Part shown: positions 1 to 7,724 of the stretch, in pieces | Numbering within the stretch: the first letter of the stretch is position 1 | Layout: each line of letters begins with the position of its first letter | DNA from: an uncultured Paracoccaceae bacterium | GTDB taxonomy: Bacteria; Pseudomonadota; Alphaproteobacteria; Rhodobacterales; Rhodobacteraceae | Direction: 5' to 3' | Length of the DNA stretch: 64,000 nt | Assembly (NCBI GenBank): GCA_947489445.1 | Contig: CANLDN010000004.1 | Location: 307,147-371,146, forward strand | The notes under the pieces: generated by a model | The model's database searches: none | Told to the model about the DNA's origin: nothing | Seen by the model: the letters and a program-made list of their open reading frames with translations, nothing else | Translations under genes and position numbers: made by a program

Positions 1-7
1 TGGGGCT

Positions 8-1996
8 ATGATGAAAACCACTCAACCTGCCCGTCATGCTCGCAATGTCCAGCCAGTTCCTGAGTGTCAGACCGGCGCGCTCGCGCAGGCCGCTCGAAAC
101 AGCCCCGCCACACAATCCCTTGTCGCTTTGCAAGGCATGGCCGATCAAAGCCCGGTAGTGCAGAAAGCTGTCGCTCTACAGCGCATGGAAGAGGATGAGC
201 TGCAAGGCAAATCCATCCAACGGGCGGAGTCCCCCAAGGCCAACAACACCGGTCTGCCCGACAACCTGAAATCCGGGATCGAGAGCCTGTCGGGGATGTC
301 GATGGACCACGTGAAAGTGCACCACAACTCCGACAAACCCGCCGCCGTGCAGGCGCACGCCTATGCGCAAGGCAGCGATATCCACCTCGGGCCGGGGCAG
401 GAAAAACACCTGCCGCATGAGGCATGGCATGTAGTGCAACAGGCGCAAGGCCGTGTGAAACTGACACGGCAGTTGAAGGGTATCGCGGTGAATGACGATG
501 CAATGCTGGAAAAGGAAGCCGATGTGCTGGAGATTGAACCAGCTATTAACCTTGACATGGATCAACCTACCGGACCATCCAAATTGGGAATTAATCAACA
601 ACTGCCGGAGGTACATACTGGATCCCAACCAATTCAGCGCGCCGAAATTAATGAGGAAGTAAAGACAAATGTCTACACAAAATTGGAAGCTGCGTTCAGC
701 AAAAATAGCTTTAAAAAGATTCTCGGTTTGGATGACAAAATTCCTACCTTTCTAGAGCTATTATCGGAAAAAAAGCTAAACAAAAATCAGACCACAGCGT
801 TTCGTTCAATTTCAACGGCACTAGGTAAGCAATTGGACATTGGCGAAAATACCCTCAGGATCACGGAGAAATCCAGTAATCGGAGCAAGATCGCCCGAAC
901 GTTCGCCGTTGTACTGTTCGTTGAGATAGAAAGAGACCTGACACCACGTGGTGACTTGTCTGATGTAATTAAGTTCGGAACAGAATTCACATTCACGAGT
1001 CCGGAAATAATCACAGCAACTAGGCAATCTCAAAAAGAAGGGCAGATATCTACACTTCAAAGCCAAGCGGCTCTTAGCGGTTGGAGGACGAAACTCAATT
1101 CTATTCCTGAGGATGTCACGATATCAGAAAAGAAAACCCGTTACGATGAACCTTCCTATCGCTGCACGTATGAAGACGGATGGTGGTTTGAGATCAACAA
1201 CGACCCTGGCGTTATCGAAACGCAGACGGCGCCAATGACTTTGCGCGAGGCTAAGGTAATCAACGACCGCGTGGCACGCGATATATTTGGAATTGCTGAC
1301 TCACTTGGCCTTGCTCCAGACGCATCTTACGGGGGTGGTCACATCCATTTGGACGTTGAGACTGCGTTTGGTGATAACGAACTGTTGTTTCGTGACTTCA
1401 TTGTTGACTTCGAAAACCAAGGGATGGCTATGGAAGCATTGGAGCACGATCCGCTCAATGCGCCACGTGTTTTGCAGGGTGGGGAAGAACTAATTTCTAA
1501 TTTTCGCAACGCGGTGGATCTCTTTGATCAAGAAAATGAGTTGCGCGGTGCCGAAGCTATGAAAAATCTAGCAGAGGCAATCGAGAGACGTGCATACCAT
1601 GTGACTCCAGATGAGCCTGAACAAGGCAAATACAATGCACTTAACTATCGTCATCTTCTTGCTGAAGAAGGTTTGGGAACACTCGAGATCAGAGCTCTGC
1701 GCGCGCAGAGAAATTACGGTGAGTTTCTCATGTTGGCAAAAATGTTCATGAGACGGATAGAGTTTCTCGAAGGCAAAATTGCAGACCAGAAAGGTCCGAC
1801 TGTTGGGTTCGATGCCAAAGGCGGCATTACTGATAATGAGACGAGTACAGCGGATAAAACGAAAGTGGCGACGGCATTCAGAAAATATTTGGACGATTTG
1901 GGTATTGAGCAAGAAGCCGAAACCTACATGGTTATGGTCGACGAATACTATACGGAGTGGTGGGCGGCTGCTCGGCGCGATAAGCAACCAATATAG
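8..1996 (+). CDS. eCIS-core (DUF4157) metallopeptidase domain fused to an amidoligase domain
   Basis: This 662-residue protein has two recognisable parts. Residues about 80-175 match the eCIS-core/DUF4157 domain: VKVHHNSDKP, AYAQGSDIHLG, the zinc-peptidase motif HEAWH (H137, E138, H141), then LEKEADV. Residues about 310-600 carry the landmarks of amidoligases, which are ATP-dependent COOH-NH2 ligases of the glutamine synthetase fold: FGTEFTF (E326), E395 and E404, GGGHIHLD (H445, H447), and TLEIRAL (E560, R562). I see no signal peptide or membrane segment. The frame stays open to base 1, so the true start could be left of the window; ATG at 8 is used here. By eye the first 530 bases are GC-rich and the rest is AT-rich, as if the C-terminal part had been exchanged. 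eCIS-core domains are known from extracellular contractile injection system loci, but here the next genes are siphophage-type. The substrate is unknown; an effector role is inference. Confidence 0.85.
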   Translation: MMKTTQPARHARNVQPVPECQTGALAQAARNSPATQSLVALQGMADQSPVVQKAVALQRMEEDELQGKSIQRAESPKANNTGLPDNLKSGIESLSGMSMDHVKVHHNSDKPAAVQAHAYAQGSDIHLGPGQEKHLPHEAWHVVQQAQGRVKLTRQLKGIAVNDDAMLEKEADVLEIEPAINLDMDQPTGPSKLGINQQLPEVHTGSQPIQRAEINEEVKTNVYTKLEAAFSKNSFKKILGLDDKIPTFLELLSEKKLNKNQTTAFRSISTALGKQLDIGENTLRITEKSSNRSKIARTFAVVLFVEIERDLTPRGDLSDVIKFGTEFTFTSPEIITATRQSQKEGQISTLQSQAALSGWRTKLNSIPEDVTISEKKTRYDEPSYRCTYEDGWWFEINNDPGVIETQTAPMTLREAKVINDRVARDIFGIADSLGLAPDASYGGGHIHLDVETAFGDNELLFRDFIVDFENQGMAMEALEHDPLNAPRVLQGGEELISNFRNAVDLFDQENELRGAEAMKNLAEAIERRAYHVTPDEPEQGKYNALNYRHLLAEEGLGTLEIRALRAQRNYGEFLMLAKMFMRRIEFLEGKIADQKGPTVGFDAKGGITDNETSTADKTKVATAFRKYLDDLGIEQEAETYMVMVDEYYTEWWAAARRDKQPI

Positions 1997-2227
1997 CTTA
2001 TTTCTAATCTTTCTTTACCGACGGATGCACTGACGCGACTGCAGGTAATTCTATGTTATTCGAAAGTTACGCGCTTTTTAATTTGGTGCGCTTTCCACGC
2101 TTCGACAGCTATCTCTTAATGTGCCCGCCGCTCTCGCTTTGATATTTGAGCTGTAGAGTAATCGGTTTTGCCGACGAATCCATCAGCGAAACATATATCG
2201 ATAATTCATCAAACCGGAGACTTCATC

Positions 2228-2587
2228 ATGCCTGGCATCCGCAACATCATGGTTCGATTTGAGCGCTTTGATCGCAGCAACCGCGATGCGCTGAACGCCA
2301 TTGTGCCAGTTTGGGCTGCACTTGGAACCTCCTGGGCGGGACGCACGGACATCTCGGACGCGGAAAAGACGGCGGCTGGCAATCGTCATGCGGTTTTGAT
2401 GGCGCGGTTTGTTGTGCGCAGCAATCCGATCACCCGCGCGCTGACAGGTGCGGATCGCCTGGTCGAAGTCCTATCGACTGGCGAGCGGATCTGGGAGATC
2501 GCGGGCGTCAAGAATGCCAAGACCGGACGCAGGCCACCAATCGAAATCACCGCCGCGCTGACACCACCGTCAGAGCCTACGGTCTAA
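2228..2587 (+). CDS. Phage head-tail adaptor/head-closure protein
   Basis: A 119-residue protein that resembles the SPP1 gp16/HK97 gp7-type head-completion family: small, with a beta-rich pattern of R-F-E/W-A-A-x-x-x-x-R, and the segment LVEVLSTGERIWEIAGVKN near the middle. In phages this protein joins the portal-connector to the tail. The start at 2228 is chosen because GGAG lies about 9 bases upstream; an in-frame ATG at 2168 lacks this. The stop overlaps the next start (TAATG), so the two are translationally coupled. It opens the structural module in this window, while portal, terminase and capsid genes are not visible. The family call rests on size, order and pattern. Confidence 0.72.
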   Translation: MPGIRNIMVRFERFDRSNRDALNAIVPVWAALGTSWAGRTDISDAEKTAAGNRHAVLMARFVVRSNPITRALTGADRLVEVLSTGERIWEIAGVKNAKTGRRPPIEITAALTPPSEPTV

Positions 2588-2994
2588 TGGAGGAAGCATT
2601 CACCAATCTGTTGTTAGGTGATGCTGGTGTCACGGCACTCTGTGGCGATCGCATCCATTGGGGCATCCAACCAGATGGTGTGCAGGTGTTTCCCTATGTC
2701 AATCTGACGCTGATCAGCGATCCGGTGGTTTACTATCTCGATGGGGAAGCCGGCGTGCAGCGCGCGCGGATTCAGTTGGATGCCTGGGCCGAAAGCTATC
2801 TGGATGCCGTTGCGGTGCAGCGCGCCGTTCGGAGCCTGCTGTCCGGTTATCTCGGTACGGTTGGCAGCATCGCCTTCAGCGGCATATCGGTGGAAACCGG
2901 GCGCGATCTCGATGGTCTGTCGCCTGGTGATGCACAGCAGCTCTTTGGCCGGTCAGTTGATGTCCTAGTCAACTTTGGTGCGGCCAGTGCTTGA
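2587..2994 (+). CDS. Phage tail completion/terminator protein, DUF3168
   Basis: A 135-residue protein with the DUF3168 signature: an N-terminal helix (MEEAFTNLLLGDAGVTALCG), DRIHWGIQPDGVQVFPYVNL, then RIQLDAWAESYLDAVAVQRAVRSLL, the usual wording of this family in phages and gene transfer agents. The family matches lambda gpU/SPP1 gp17-type tail terminators, which cap the tail tube and connect it to the head. ATG at 2587 overlaps the upstream stop. The end overlaps the next gene by about 20 bases. Confidence 0.8.
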   Translation: MEEAFTNLLLGDAGVTALCGDRIHWGIQPDGVQVFPYVNLTLISDPVVYYLDGEAGVQRARIQLDAWAESYLDAVAVQRAVRSLLSGYLGTVGSIAFSGISVETGRDLDGLSPGDAQQLFGRSVDVLVNFGAASA

Positions 2995-3436
2995 AGCGCG
3001 CTTTGAAGGTGGCCGAGAACTGGAGGCTGCCCTTGCTGAGATCGAGCGCACGGCCACCCGCAAGTCTCTAGCGCGCCGTGTTCTCAAAAGGGCCGCGCAG
3101 CCCGTTGCTGACCAGGCGAATGCAACTGCACCCAATGACCCGGACAGCAGCGACAAGCCGTTGAACGAAAGTTATGTCGTGACGTCCAAACTGACCAAGC
3201 GCCAGGCGGCTATCGAGCGGCGCGGCGATCGCGATGATGTCGTGATGTATGTGGGCACGGCTCATCCCGCTGGCGTCCAGCAGGAGTTCGGCAACCGGCG
3301 TCATGGTCCACAGCCGCACTTTCGTCCGGCCTGGGATGCCGATCGGGACCAGATGCTGGAGCGGATGCGCCAGGACCTCGCAGCGGAAATCCAAAAGACA
3401 CTCGCGCGGGCCCGCGCACGGGCAGCACGTAGCTAA
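2975..3436 (+). CDS. HK97 gp10-like phage tail component
   Basis: A 153-residue basic protein fitting the HK97 gp10 family: an N-terminal helical half (GGRELEAALAEIERTATRKSLARRVLKRAA), then VGTAHPAGVQQEFGNRRHGPQPHFRPAWD. That last pattern (hxxEfGt..h.pqPFlrPA) is the hallmark of the family. It works at the head-tail joint or during tail assembly. The start is a TTG at 2975 inside the end of the DUF3168 gene; GTG at 2978 is a near-equal alternative. Gene order (adaptor, DUF3168/gp10, tail tube, chaperone, tape measure) is standard for siphophages. Confidence 0.78.
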   Translation: MVRPVLEARFEGGRELEAALAEIERTATRKSLARRVLKRAAQPVADQANATAPNDPDSSDKPLNESYVVTSKLTKRQAAIERRGDRDDVVMYVGTAHPAGVQQEFGNRRHGPQPHFRPAWDADRDQMLERMRQDLAAEIQKTLARARARAARS

Positions 3437-3497
3437 CAATGCCCACCCGTTGATCGGGTGACATGGAACGACAACCCAAAATCGAAAGGAAAGAACG

Positions 3498-3923
3498 ATG
3501 CCCGATGAATTCATTGGTTGGGGCGGCACACTTGAGCGCTCGCCGGACGGGGTGGCCTATTCGACCGTCCCGCGTGTGCGCGGGTTGGTCCTGCCGAAGG
3601 TGGCAACTGAGTATCAAGATGTCACCAGTCTCGATAGCCCGGAGCGGTTCCGCGAGTACATCAAAGGTCTCAAGGACATTGGTGAGGTGAGCATTGTTTG
3701 TGGATACACCACCGCTGGTTTCCAGGGTTGGGCCGCTGATGAGGCCAGCGATGACCCGATCTTCTATCGCGGCACACTCGCCAATGGGGATGTCTTCGAG
3801 TTCCAGGCCTTTGCCAGCATCACACCCAATGCGGATGATGCGGCCACGCCCGTGACCATTGAGGTCACGTTGCGCGGTACCGGACCGATCGACTTCACAC
3901 CAGCTCCGCCTCCGGGACCATGA
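3498..3923 (+). CDS. Phage major tail tube protein
   Basis: A 141-residue protein in the position of the major tail tube gene, just upstream of the tail assembly chaperone. The sequence is beta-rich with Gly/Asp turns (MPDEFIGWGGTLERSPDG at the start; VTIEVTLRGTGPIDFTPAPP at the end, a typical tail tube C-terminal strand). It would polymerise into the hollow non-contractile tube. A GAAAGGAAAG ribosome-binding stretch lies upstream of ATG 3498. The 62-base gap before it is the largest in the head-tail block, so transcription may be strengthened here. No sheath gene is seen, which argues against a contractile tail. Confidence 0.75.
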   Translation: MPDEFIGWGGTLERSPDGVAYSTVPRVRGLVLPKVATEYQDVTSLDSPERFREYIKGLKDIGEVSIVCGYTTAGFQGWAADEASDDPIFYRGTLANGDVFEFQAFASITPNADDAATPVTIEVTLRGTGPIDFTPAPPPGP

Positions 3924-4309
3924 CCATGGCTAAAAAAACACGCCAGAACAAAGGGTCCGTCACCCTCACCGTGGGCGAGGCTGAGCATAGCTTGCGCTTC
4001 ACGACCAATGCCATTGTCCTGTTCGAAGAGACCTATGGCCAAAACTTCACAGCCGTTGAGAGCTTTGCGCGCAGCGTTGATGTGGGCAGCGTCTCGTTTC
4101 GGTGTCTGCGGGCCTTGATTTATGCAGGCCTGTCGGACAGCGCCGACATCACGCTGAAGCAGGCAGGGGCCATCATTGATGAGGTGGGTTTTCCCAAAGC
4201 CATGGGTGCCGCCCTTGAGGCTGTCCAGGCTGCGTTCCCGGAGCCGGAACAGAAGCCGGGTGACAAGAGTGCTGTGGGAAACGCCCAAACCGAGATCGCC
4301 CCGGACTAG
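3920..4309 (+). CDS. Phage tail assembly chaperone, short form (GTA gp10-like, gpG-like)
   Basis: A 129-residue protein resembling the gene transfer agent gp10/Phage_TAC_11 family: GSVTLTVGEAEHSLRFTTNAIVLFEETYGQ and LRALIYAGLSDSADITLKQAGAIIDEVG. Such chaperones bind the tape measure protein during tail assembly. ATGA overlap (3920-3923) couples it to the tail tube gene. Near its 3' end an in-phase G GGA AAC heptamer (4276-4282) followed by a stem-loop should send a fraction of ribosomes into the -1 frame, giving a longer chaperone (about 236 residues) that ends at 4629, like lambda gpG/gpGT. Confidence 0.82.
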   Translation: MTMAKKTRQNKGSVTLTVGEAEHSLRFTTNAIVLFEETYGQNFTAVESFARSVDVGSVSFRCLRALIYAGLSDSADITLKQAGAIIDEVGFPKAMGAALEAVQAAFPEPEQKPGDKSAVGNAQTEIAPD

Positions 4310-4323
4310 ATTGGGACGATCTC
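4276..4323 (+). promoter_or_regulatory. Programmed -1 ribosomal frameshift signal (slippery heptamer plus stem-loop)
   Basis: Bases 4276-4282 are GGGAAAC, and the chaperone frame reads it as G GGA AAC, the exact X XXY YYZ phase. Nine bases further, GAGATCG (4292-4298) pairs perfectly with CGATCTC (4317-4323); inside it CCC (4300-4302) can pair with GGG (4313-4315) past one mismatch. The stem encloses the zero-frame TAG stop. A slip by -1 enters the frame of the next ORF, open from 4264 to 4629. Position between tail tube and tape measure is where phages place this signal. Confidence 0.82.
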
Positions 4324-4335
4324 ACGCGTGAATGG

Positions 4336-4629
4336 GTGGCGGCGGGACAGGCCTATGATCTGTTCTGGGCGCTGACCCTGCGCGAGGTGATGAACGTGCT
4401 GGATGGCGTTGTGGAGCGTGAGAAACGCCATGCAACACAGCAGCGCGCTGTGATGTACGCAACCGCCAAACTCGCTGCCATTGCACATCATGATCCCAAA
4501 AGCCTGCCGGATGCCGACAGGTTTATTGGGGGTCAAGACGCGCCCAAGCGCTTCGCGTCAGATGATGAGATCAGCACCTTCTTTATGGTGCGCGCCGCCA
4601 AATCCAAAGAACGAAAGGAGCCGAGATGA
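4336..4629 (+). CDS. Tail assembly chaperone, -1 frame extension (gpT-like; DUF2376-like)
   Basis: Read alone from GTG 4336 this is 97 residues (AYDLFWALTLREVMNVLDG, then a basic helical stretch), resembling the second chaperone ORF of gene transfer agents, which carries an F-W-x-L-T-x-x-E-x motif. I see no ribosome-binding site at this GTG, and coding sense continues upstream in the same frame (LDWDDLTREW) to the slippery site at 4276-4282. It is therefore more likely the C-terminal part of a frameshift product starting at 3920 (121 codons plus 115). It ends in an ATGA overlap with the tape measure gene. Independent initiation at GTG cannot be excluded. Confidence 0.7.
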   Translation: MAAGQAYDLFWALTLREVMNVLDGVVEREKRHATQQRAVMYATAKLAAIAHHDPKSLPDADRFIGGQDAPKRFASDDEISTFFMVRAAKSKERKEPR

Positions 4630-7600
4630 CAGGAGCTGTGATCGGCGCACTGCGTGCCAACCTGAGCATGAACTCGGCGCAGTTTCGTCGTGGGTCCAGC
4701 GAAGCGCAGCAAAGTCTGAACCGCCTGCGCAACCAGTTCCGGCTGGTAGCCGCCGGTGGGGTGGCACTTGGGACCGCGCTCACCGCCTCGGTGGTCTCGG
4801 GTCTGCGGGATGTCGATCGCCAGGCAAAGGCGGCACGGACCATCGACGGCACAACGGGCGCGCTGCGGGCACTGGAATTGGCGGCAGGCGACGCCGGTGT
4901 GAACACGTCGGTGGTACTTTCAACAGTGCAAAAACTGACACGTGAGCTTGCAACCGCTGCACGCGAAGGGGGACCTGCTGCTGAGGCTTTGGATCTGCTG
5001 GGTTTGTCCGCACGTGAGCTGCAGGCCGTCGATGCGGATGAGCGCATTGCTAAGATTGCAGACCGGGTCAAAGAACTGGGCCTAACTGCGGGTCAAACAC
5101 AAGATGTCCTCAGGGACCTGGGCGTCAGAAGTGCGGAGTTGTCCTTGTTTGTCATCGATGGTGGCGATGCAATCCGCGCGGCCCGCAACGAGATCCGGGA
5201 GTTTGGTCTGGAGCTGGATGCTGCTGGCGTCAAGACGGTCGAAGCAGCCAACGATAGCATGTCACGTCTCGGTCTGGGATTTGAGGCGTTCCGCAATCAA
5301 CTGGCGATCTCGGTGGCACCAGCACTCCTGGATGTATCGAACGGCTTTGTGGCGTCGCTGCGCGAAGGCGGTCTGCTGAACACAATGATCTCTGGCCTTG
5401 GGGCGAATATCGGGACGTTGGTCTCGATCGCTGGAACAGGCGTCGTGGTGTTTGGGGTGCGGTATGTGGCGGCCTTCGCGGGCATGCGGATCGCTGCCAC
5501 TGGCGTGACCTTCAGCCTGGTGCAGATGCGGGCCGCGCTTGCGAGTACAGGCATCGGGGTGTTGGTCATTGGGGCAGGGATTCTTGCGGCCAAACTGACC
5601 GGGCTTGATGGGGCGGCGCGCAGCACGCAGATGGCGATCGACAGCGCGACGTTGGCGATGGCCGATGAGATCCGACAGGTGCAGTTGCTGACGGTGGCGA
5701 TGGCTCCTGGCACACGCATGTCACTGGAGGCGGCTCAAGCGAAGCTGCAGCAGGCAGAGGCAACGCTGGCAAATGTCGATGCGACGCGCGAGGACAACAT
5801 CGCGCTTTTTAAATCGACAGCGGCCTATCGTGACGTGGCACAGCAAGTCGCGGATGCGACGGCCCGGCTTGAGAACTTCCAGGCCAGCGTGGCCGCCAAC
5901 CAGTTTGGCGAAAACGTCGCGCGTGACACACAGCTCCTGGAGCTGATGGAGGCGGATCTGGCGCGGGCCCTGGCCTTGCAGGCGGAGTTGGTGAACGGGG
6001 CAGGCGGCATAACGCCCGAATATGAAGCCGCAGCTGCTGAAGTTGAGCGGGTGAGGATTGCCATTGCAGCGGCCAAAGACGACATTGTCAGTTTTGGCGG
6101 CGAAACCATCACGGCGGTTGAGCTGGGTGGTCGGTTGCACGATACGGTGGGTGGCATCAGCTTCTCGCAATCGGTGCTTGGTGCCCAGCAATTGGCGAAA
6201 GAGCTGGAGATCTCGCTCAGCCGGGCGATGCAGATTATGGGCCTGGTGGGTGAAGCGGCCCAGGCGCAATCCGCAACAGTGGTGTTTGATCCGCGTGACC
6301 CACGTTTTGACCCGCAGGCTGCGGCGTCTGCTGCGCGCCTCGCGCGGATCCGCGAACAGATTGAAACAATCCAAAGTGAAACCGCAGCAGCGACGACAAT
6401 CAAACCGCGCCTGGATGACGCTGCAACGGCAGCCGAGAAGGCGGCGGACGCAGTGGGCGGGATTGGACGCTCCGCAACCAGAACCGCTGATGCTTTGAGT
6501 GGTCCGCTGACGTCCGGCATCGATGGCGTCAGCCAGGCCTTTGGCGATTTTACTGCACGCGGGTTCAAAGACTTCAAAGGGTTTGTCGACCAGGTCAAAG
6601 GCTCATTCAAGCAGCTCATCGCAAGCCTGATCGCAACCGCCGCCAAAAACCGGATCATGATCTCGCTCGGCCTGGGTGGTGCGGGGGCCGTCGGCGGCGG
6701 TGCTGCCGGGGGATTGGGTTCTCTTCTTGGTTTGGGTGGTGGCAGTGCTGGAGGTTTGGGGGCGCTGCTCGGTCTCGGGGGCGGTGGTGCAACCGCATCA
6801 ACGGGTGCGGCAACTGCAGGTCTTTCTCTGGGCGGCATTGGGGGGGCTGTTGTTGCGGCAGCACCATGGCTCGCTGTTGGCGCGGCTGTAAACAAAGCAC
6901 TGTTCGGATCTGAATTTGGTATCGTCGGAAAATTGTTTGGCGGTCTCTTTGGTAAAAAGAAGCCAATCATCAGCAAGAAAGATTTGAAAGCGATCCAGGC
7001 CGGTCTGGCACTGACCAATCAATCCTTGGGGAGTACGGCGGATGCAAGTAAGTCGTTTGCGCGCAAACTCATGGGCAGTTTTAGCGGGCTGTTTAGAGGC
7101 GTTCTCAATGGCGTTACTGGCCTGTCAGAGAACATACGACGCAGCTTTGCGGGCAAGGATTTGCAGCGCGCCGCACGTGATCTCAAGAAACTGGCCGGTG
7201 GTGCAAAAGCGTTCACCGATCTGACGCAGGGCTACTTTGAGAACTTCTTTAGCGCGACGGAAAAGCGCGCGCTGGTGATCGAAGACATCACCGAGACTTT
7301 TGACAAGCTTGGCCTGGAAGTGCCACAAACCGCAGCCGGGTTCCGTGAGTTGGTCGAAGGCTTTGATCTGACAACCAAGCAAGGTCGCAAAGCCTATGTT
7401 GAACTGCTGAAGGTGTCTGACGCCTTTGCGGCTGTCTATGGCACGGCACAAGCCGCAACACAGGCGCTGGCAGGCTTCTACGGCGGCAACATCTTTACCA
7501 CACTGGTTGAGCAGCGCCTTGCCCAGGCCGCGATTAACCGCGGTGCCAACGTGTCGTTCCTGCAGTCTGGTGGTGGTGTCGTCAGTCCCAATGATCTGGT

Positions 7601-7724
7601 GCGTCTGACCGAAACCGGTAATGGCGTTGATCCCGTCATGGACAGCTCGAGATCGTTGCGTGACCTGGTACGGTACTTCCAACGCTGGGACATCGATGGG
7701 CTGCCACAAGAGAGGGCTACATAA
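4626..7724 (+). CDS. Phage tail tape measure protein
   Basis: A 1,032-residue protein with the classic tape measure layout. An N-terminal helical domain (MTGAVIGALRANLSMNSAQFRRGSSEA, then an LRDVDRQAKAARTIDG-type segment) is followed by long Ala-rich coiled-coil stretches, a hydrophobic segment near 260-320, a Gly-rich hydrophobic patch near 675-760 (repeated GLGG/GGG blocks), and a C-terminal region starting with KKPIISKKDLKAIQ. It sets tail length and is ejected with DNA. It starts inside the chaperone stop (ATGA). The RcGTA tape measure is, from memory, much shorter, so this is a real siphophage-size tail rather than a GTA. Confidence 0.9.
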   Translation: MTGAVIGALRANLSMNSAQFRRGSSEAQQSLNRLRNQFRLVAAGGVALGTALTASVVSGLRDVDRQAKAARTIDGTTGALRALELAAGDAGVNTSVVLSTVQKLTRELATAAREGGPAAEALDLLGLSARELQAVDADERIAKIADRVKELGLTAGQTQDVLRDLGVRSAELSLFVIDGGDAIRAARNEIREFGLELDAAGVKTVEAANDSMSRLGLGFEAFRNQLAISVAPALLDVSNGFVASLREGGLLNTMISGLGANIGTLVSIAGTGVVVFGVRYVAAFAGMRIAATGVTFSLVQMRAALASTGIGVLVIGAGILAAKLTGLDGAARSTQMAIDSATLAMADEIRQVQLLTVAMAPGTRMSLEAAQAKLQQAEATLANVDATREDNIALFKSTAAYRDVAQQVADATARLENFQASVAANQFGENVARDTQLLELMEADLARALALQAELVNGAGGITPEYEAAAAEVERVRIAIAAAKDDIVSFGGETITAVELGGRLHDTVGGISFSQSVLGAQQLAKELEISLSRAMQIMGLVGEAAQAQSATVVFDPRDPRFDPQAAASAARLARIREQIETIQSETAAATTIKPRLDDAATAAEKAADAVGGIGRSATRTADALSGPLTSGIDGVSQAFGDFTARGFKDFKGFVDQVKGSFKQLIASLIATAAKNRIMISLGLGGAGAVGGGAAGGLGSLLGLGGGSAGGLGALLGLGGGGATASTGAATAGLSLGGIGGAVVAAAPWLAVGAAVNKALFGSEFGIVGKLFGGLFGKKKPIISKKDLKAIQAGLALTNQSLGSTADASKSFARKLMGSFSGLFRGVLNGVTGLSENIRRSFAGKDLQRAARDLKKLAGGAKAFTDLTQGYFENFFSATEKRALVIEDITETFDKLGLEVPQTAAGFRELVEGFDLTTKQGRKAYVELLKVSDAFAAVYGTAQAATQALAGFYGGNIFTTLVEQRLAQAAINRGANVSFLQSGGGVVSPNDLVRLTETGNGVDPVMDSSRSLRDLVRYFQRWDIDGLPQERAT

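Noticed and set aside
2311..2994. Long reading frame starting at 2311 for the DUF3168 gene
   Set aside because: Its first 92 residues are Cys/Arg-rich and antisense-like, overlapping the head-tail adaptor gene in another frame; the domain starts exactly at ATG 2587.
4284..4290. A second slippery heptamer CCCAAAC near the frameshift site
   Set aside because: It is not in the zero-frame X XXY YYZ phase, so it should not promote -1 slipping of the chaperone frame.
5825..7018. 397-codon minus-strand frame inside the tape measure gene
   Set aside because: It is the antisense shadow of the Ala/Gly-rich tape measure sequence (Pro/Ser/Ala-rich product); the plus-strand gene is clearly real.
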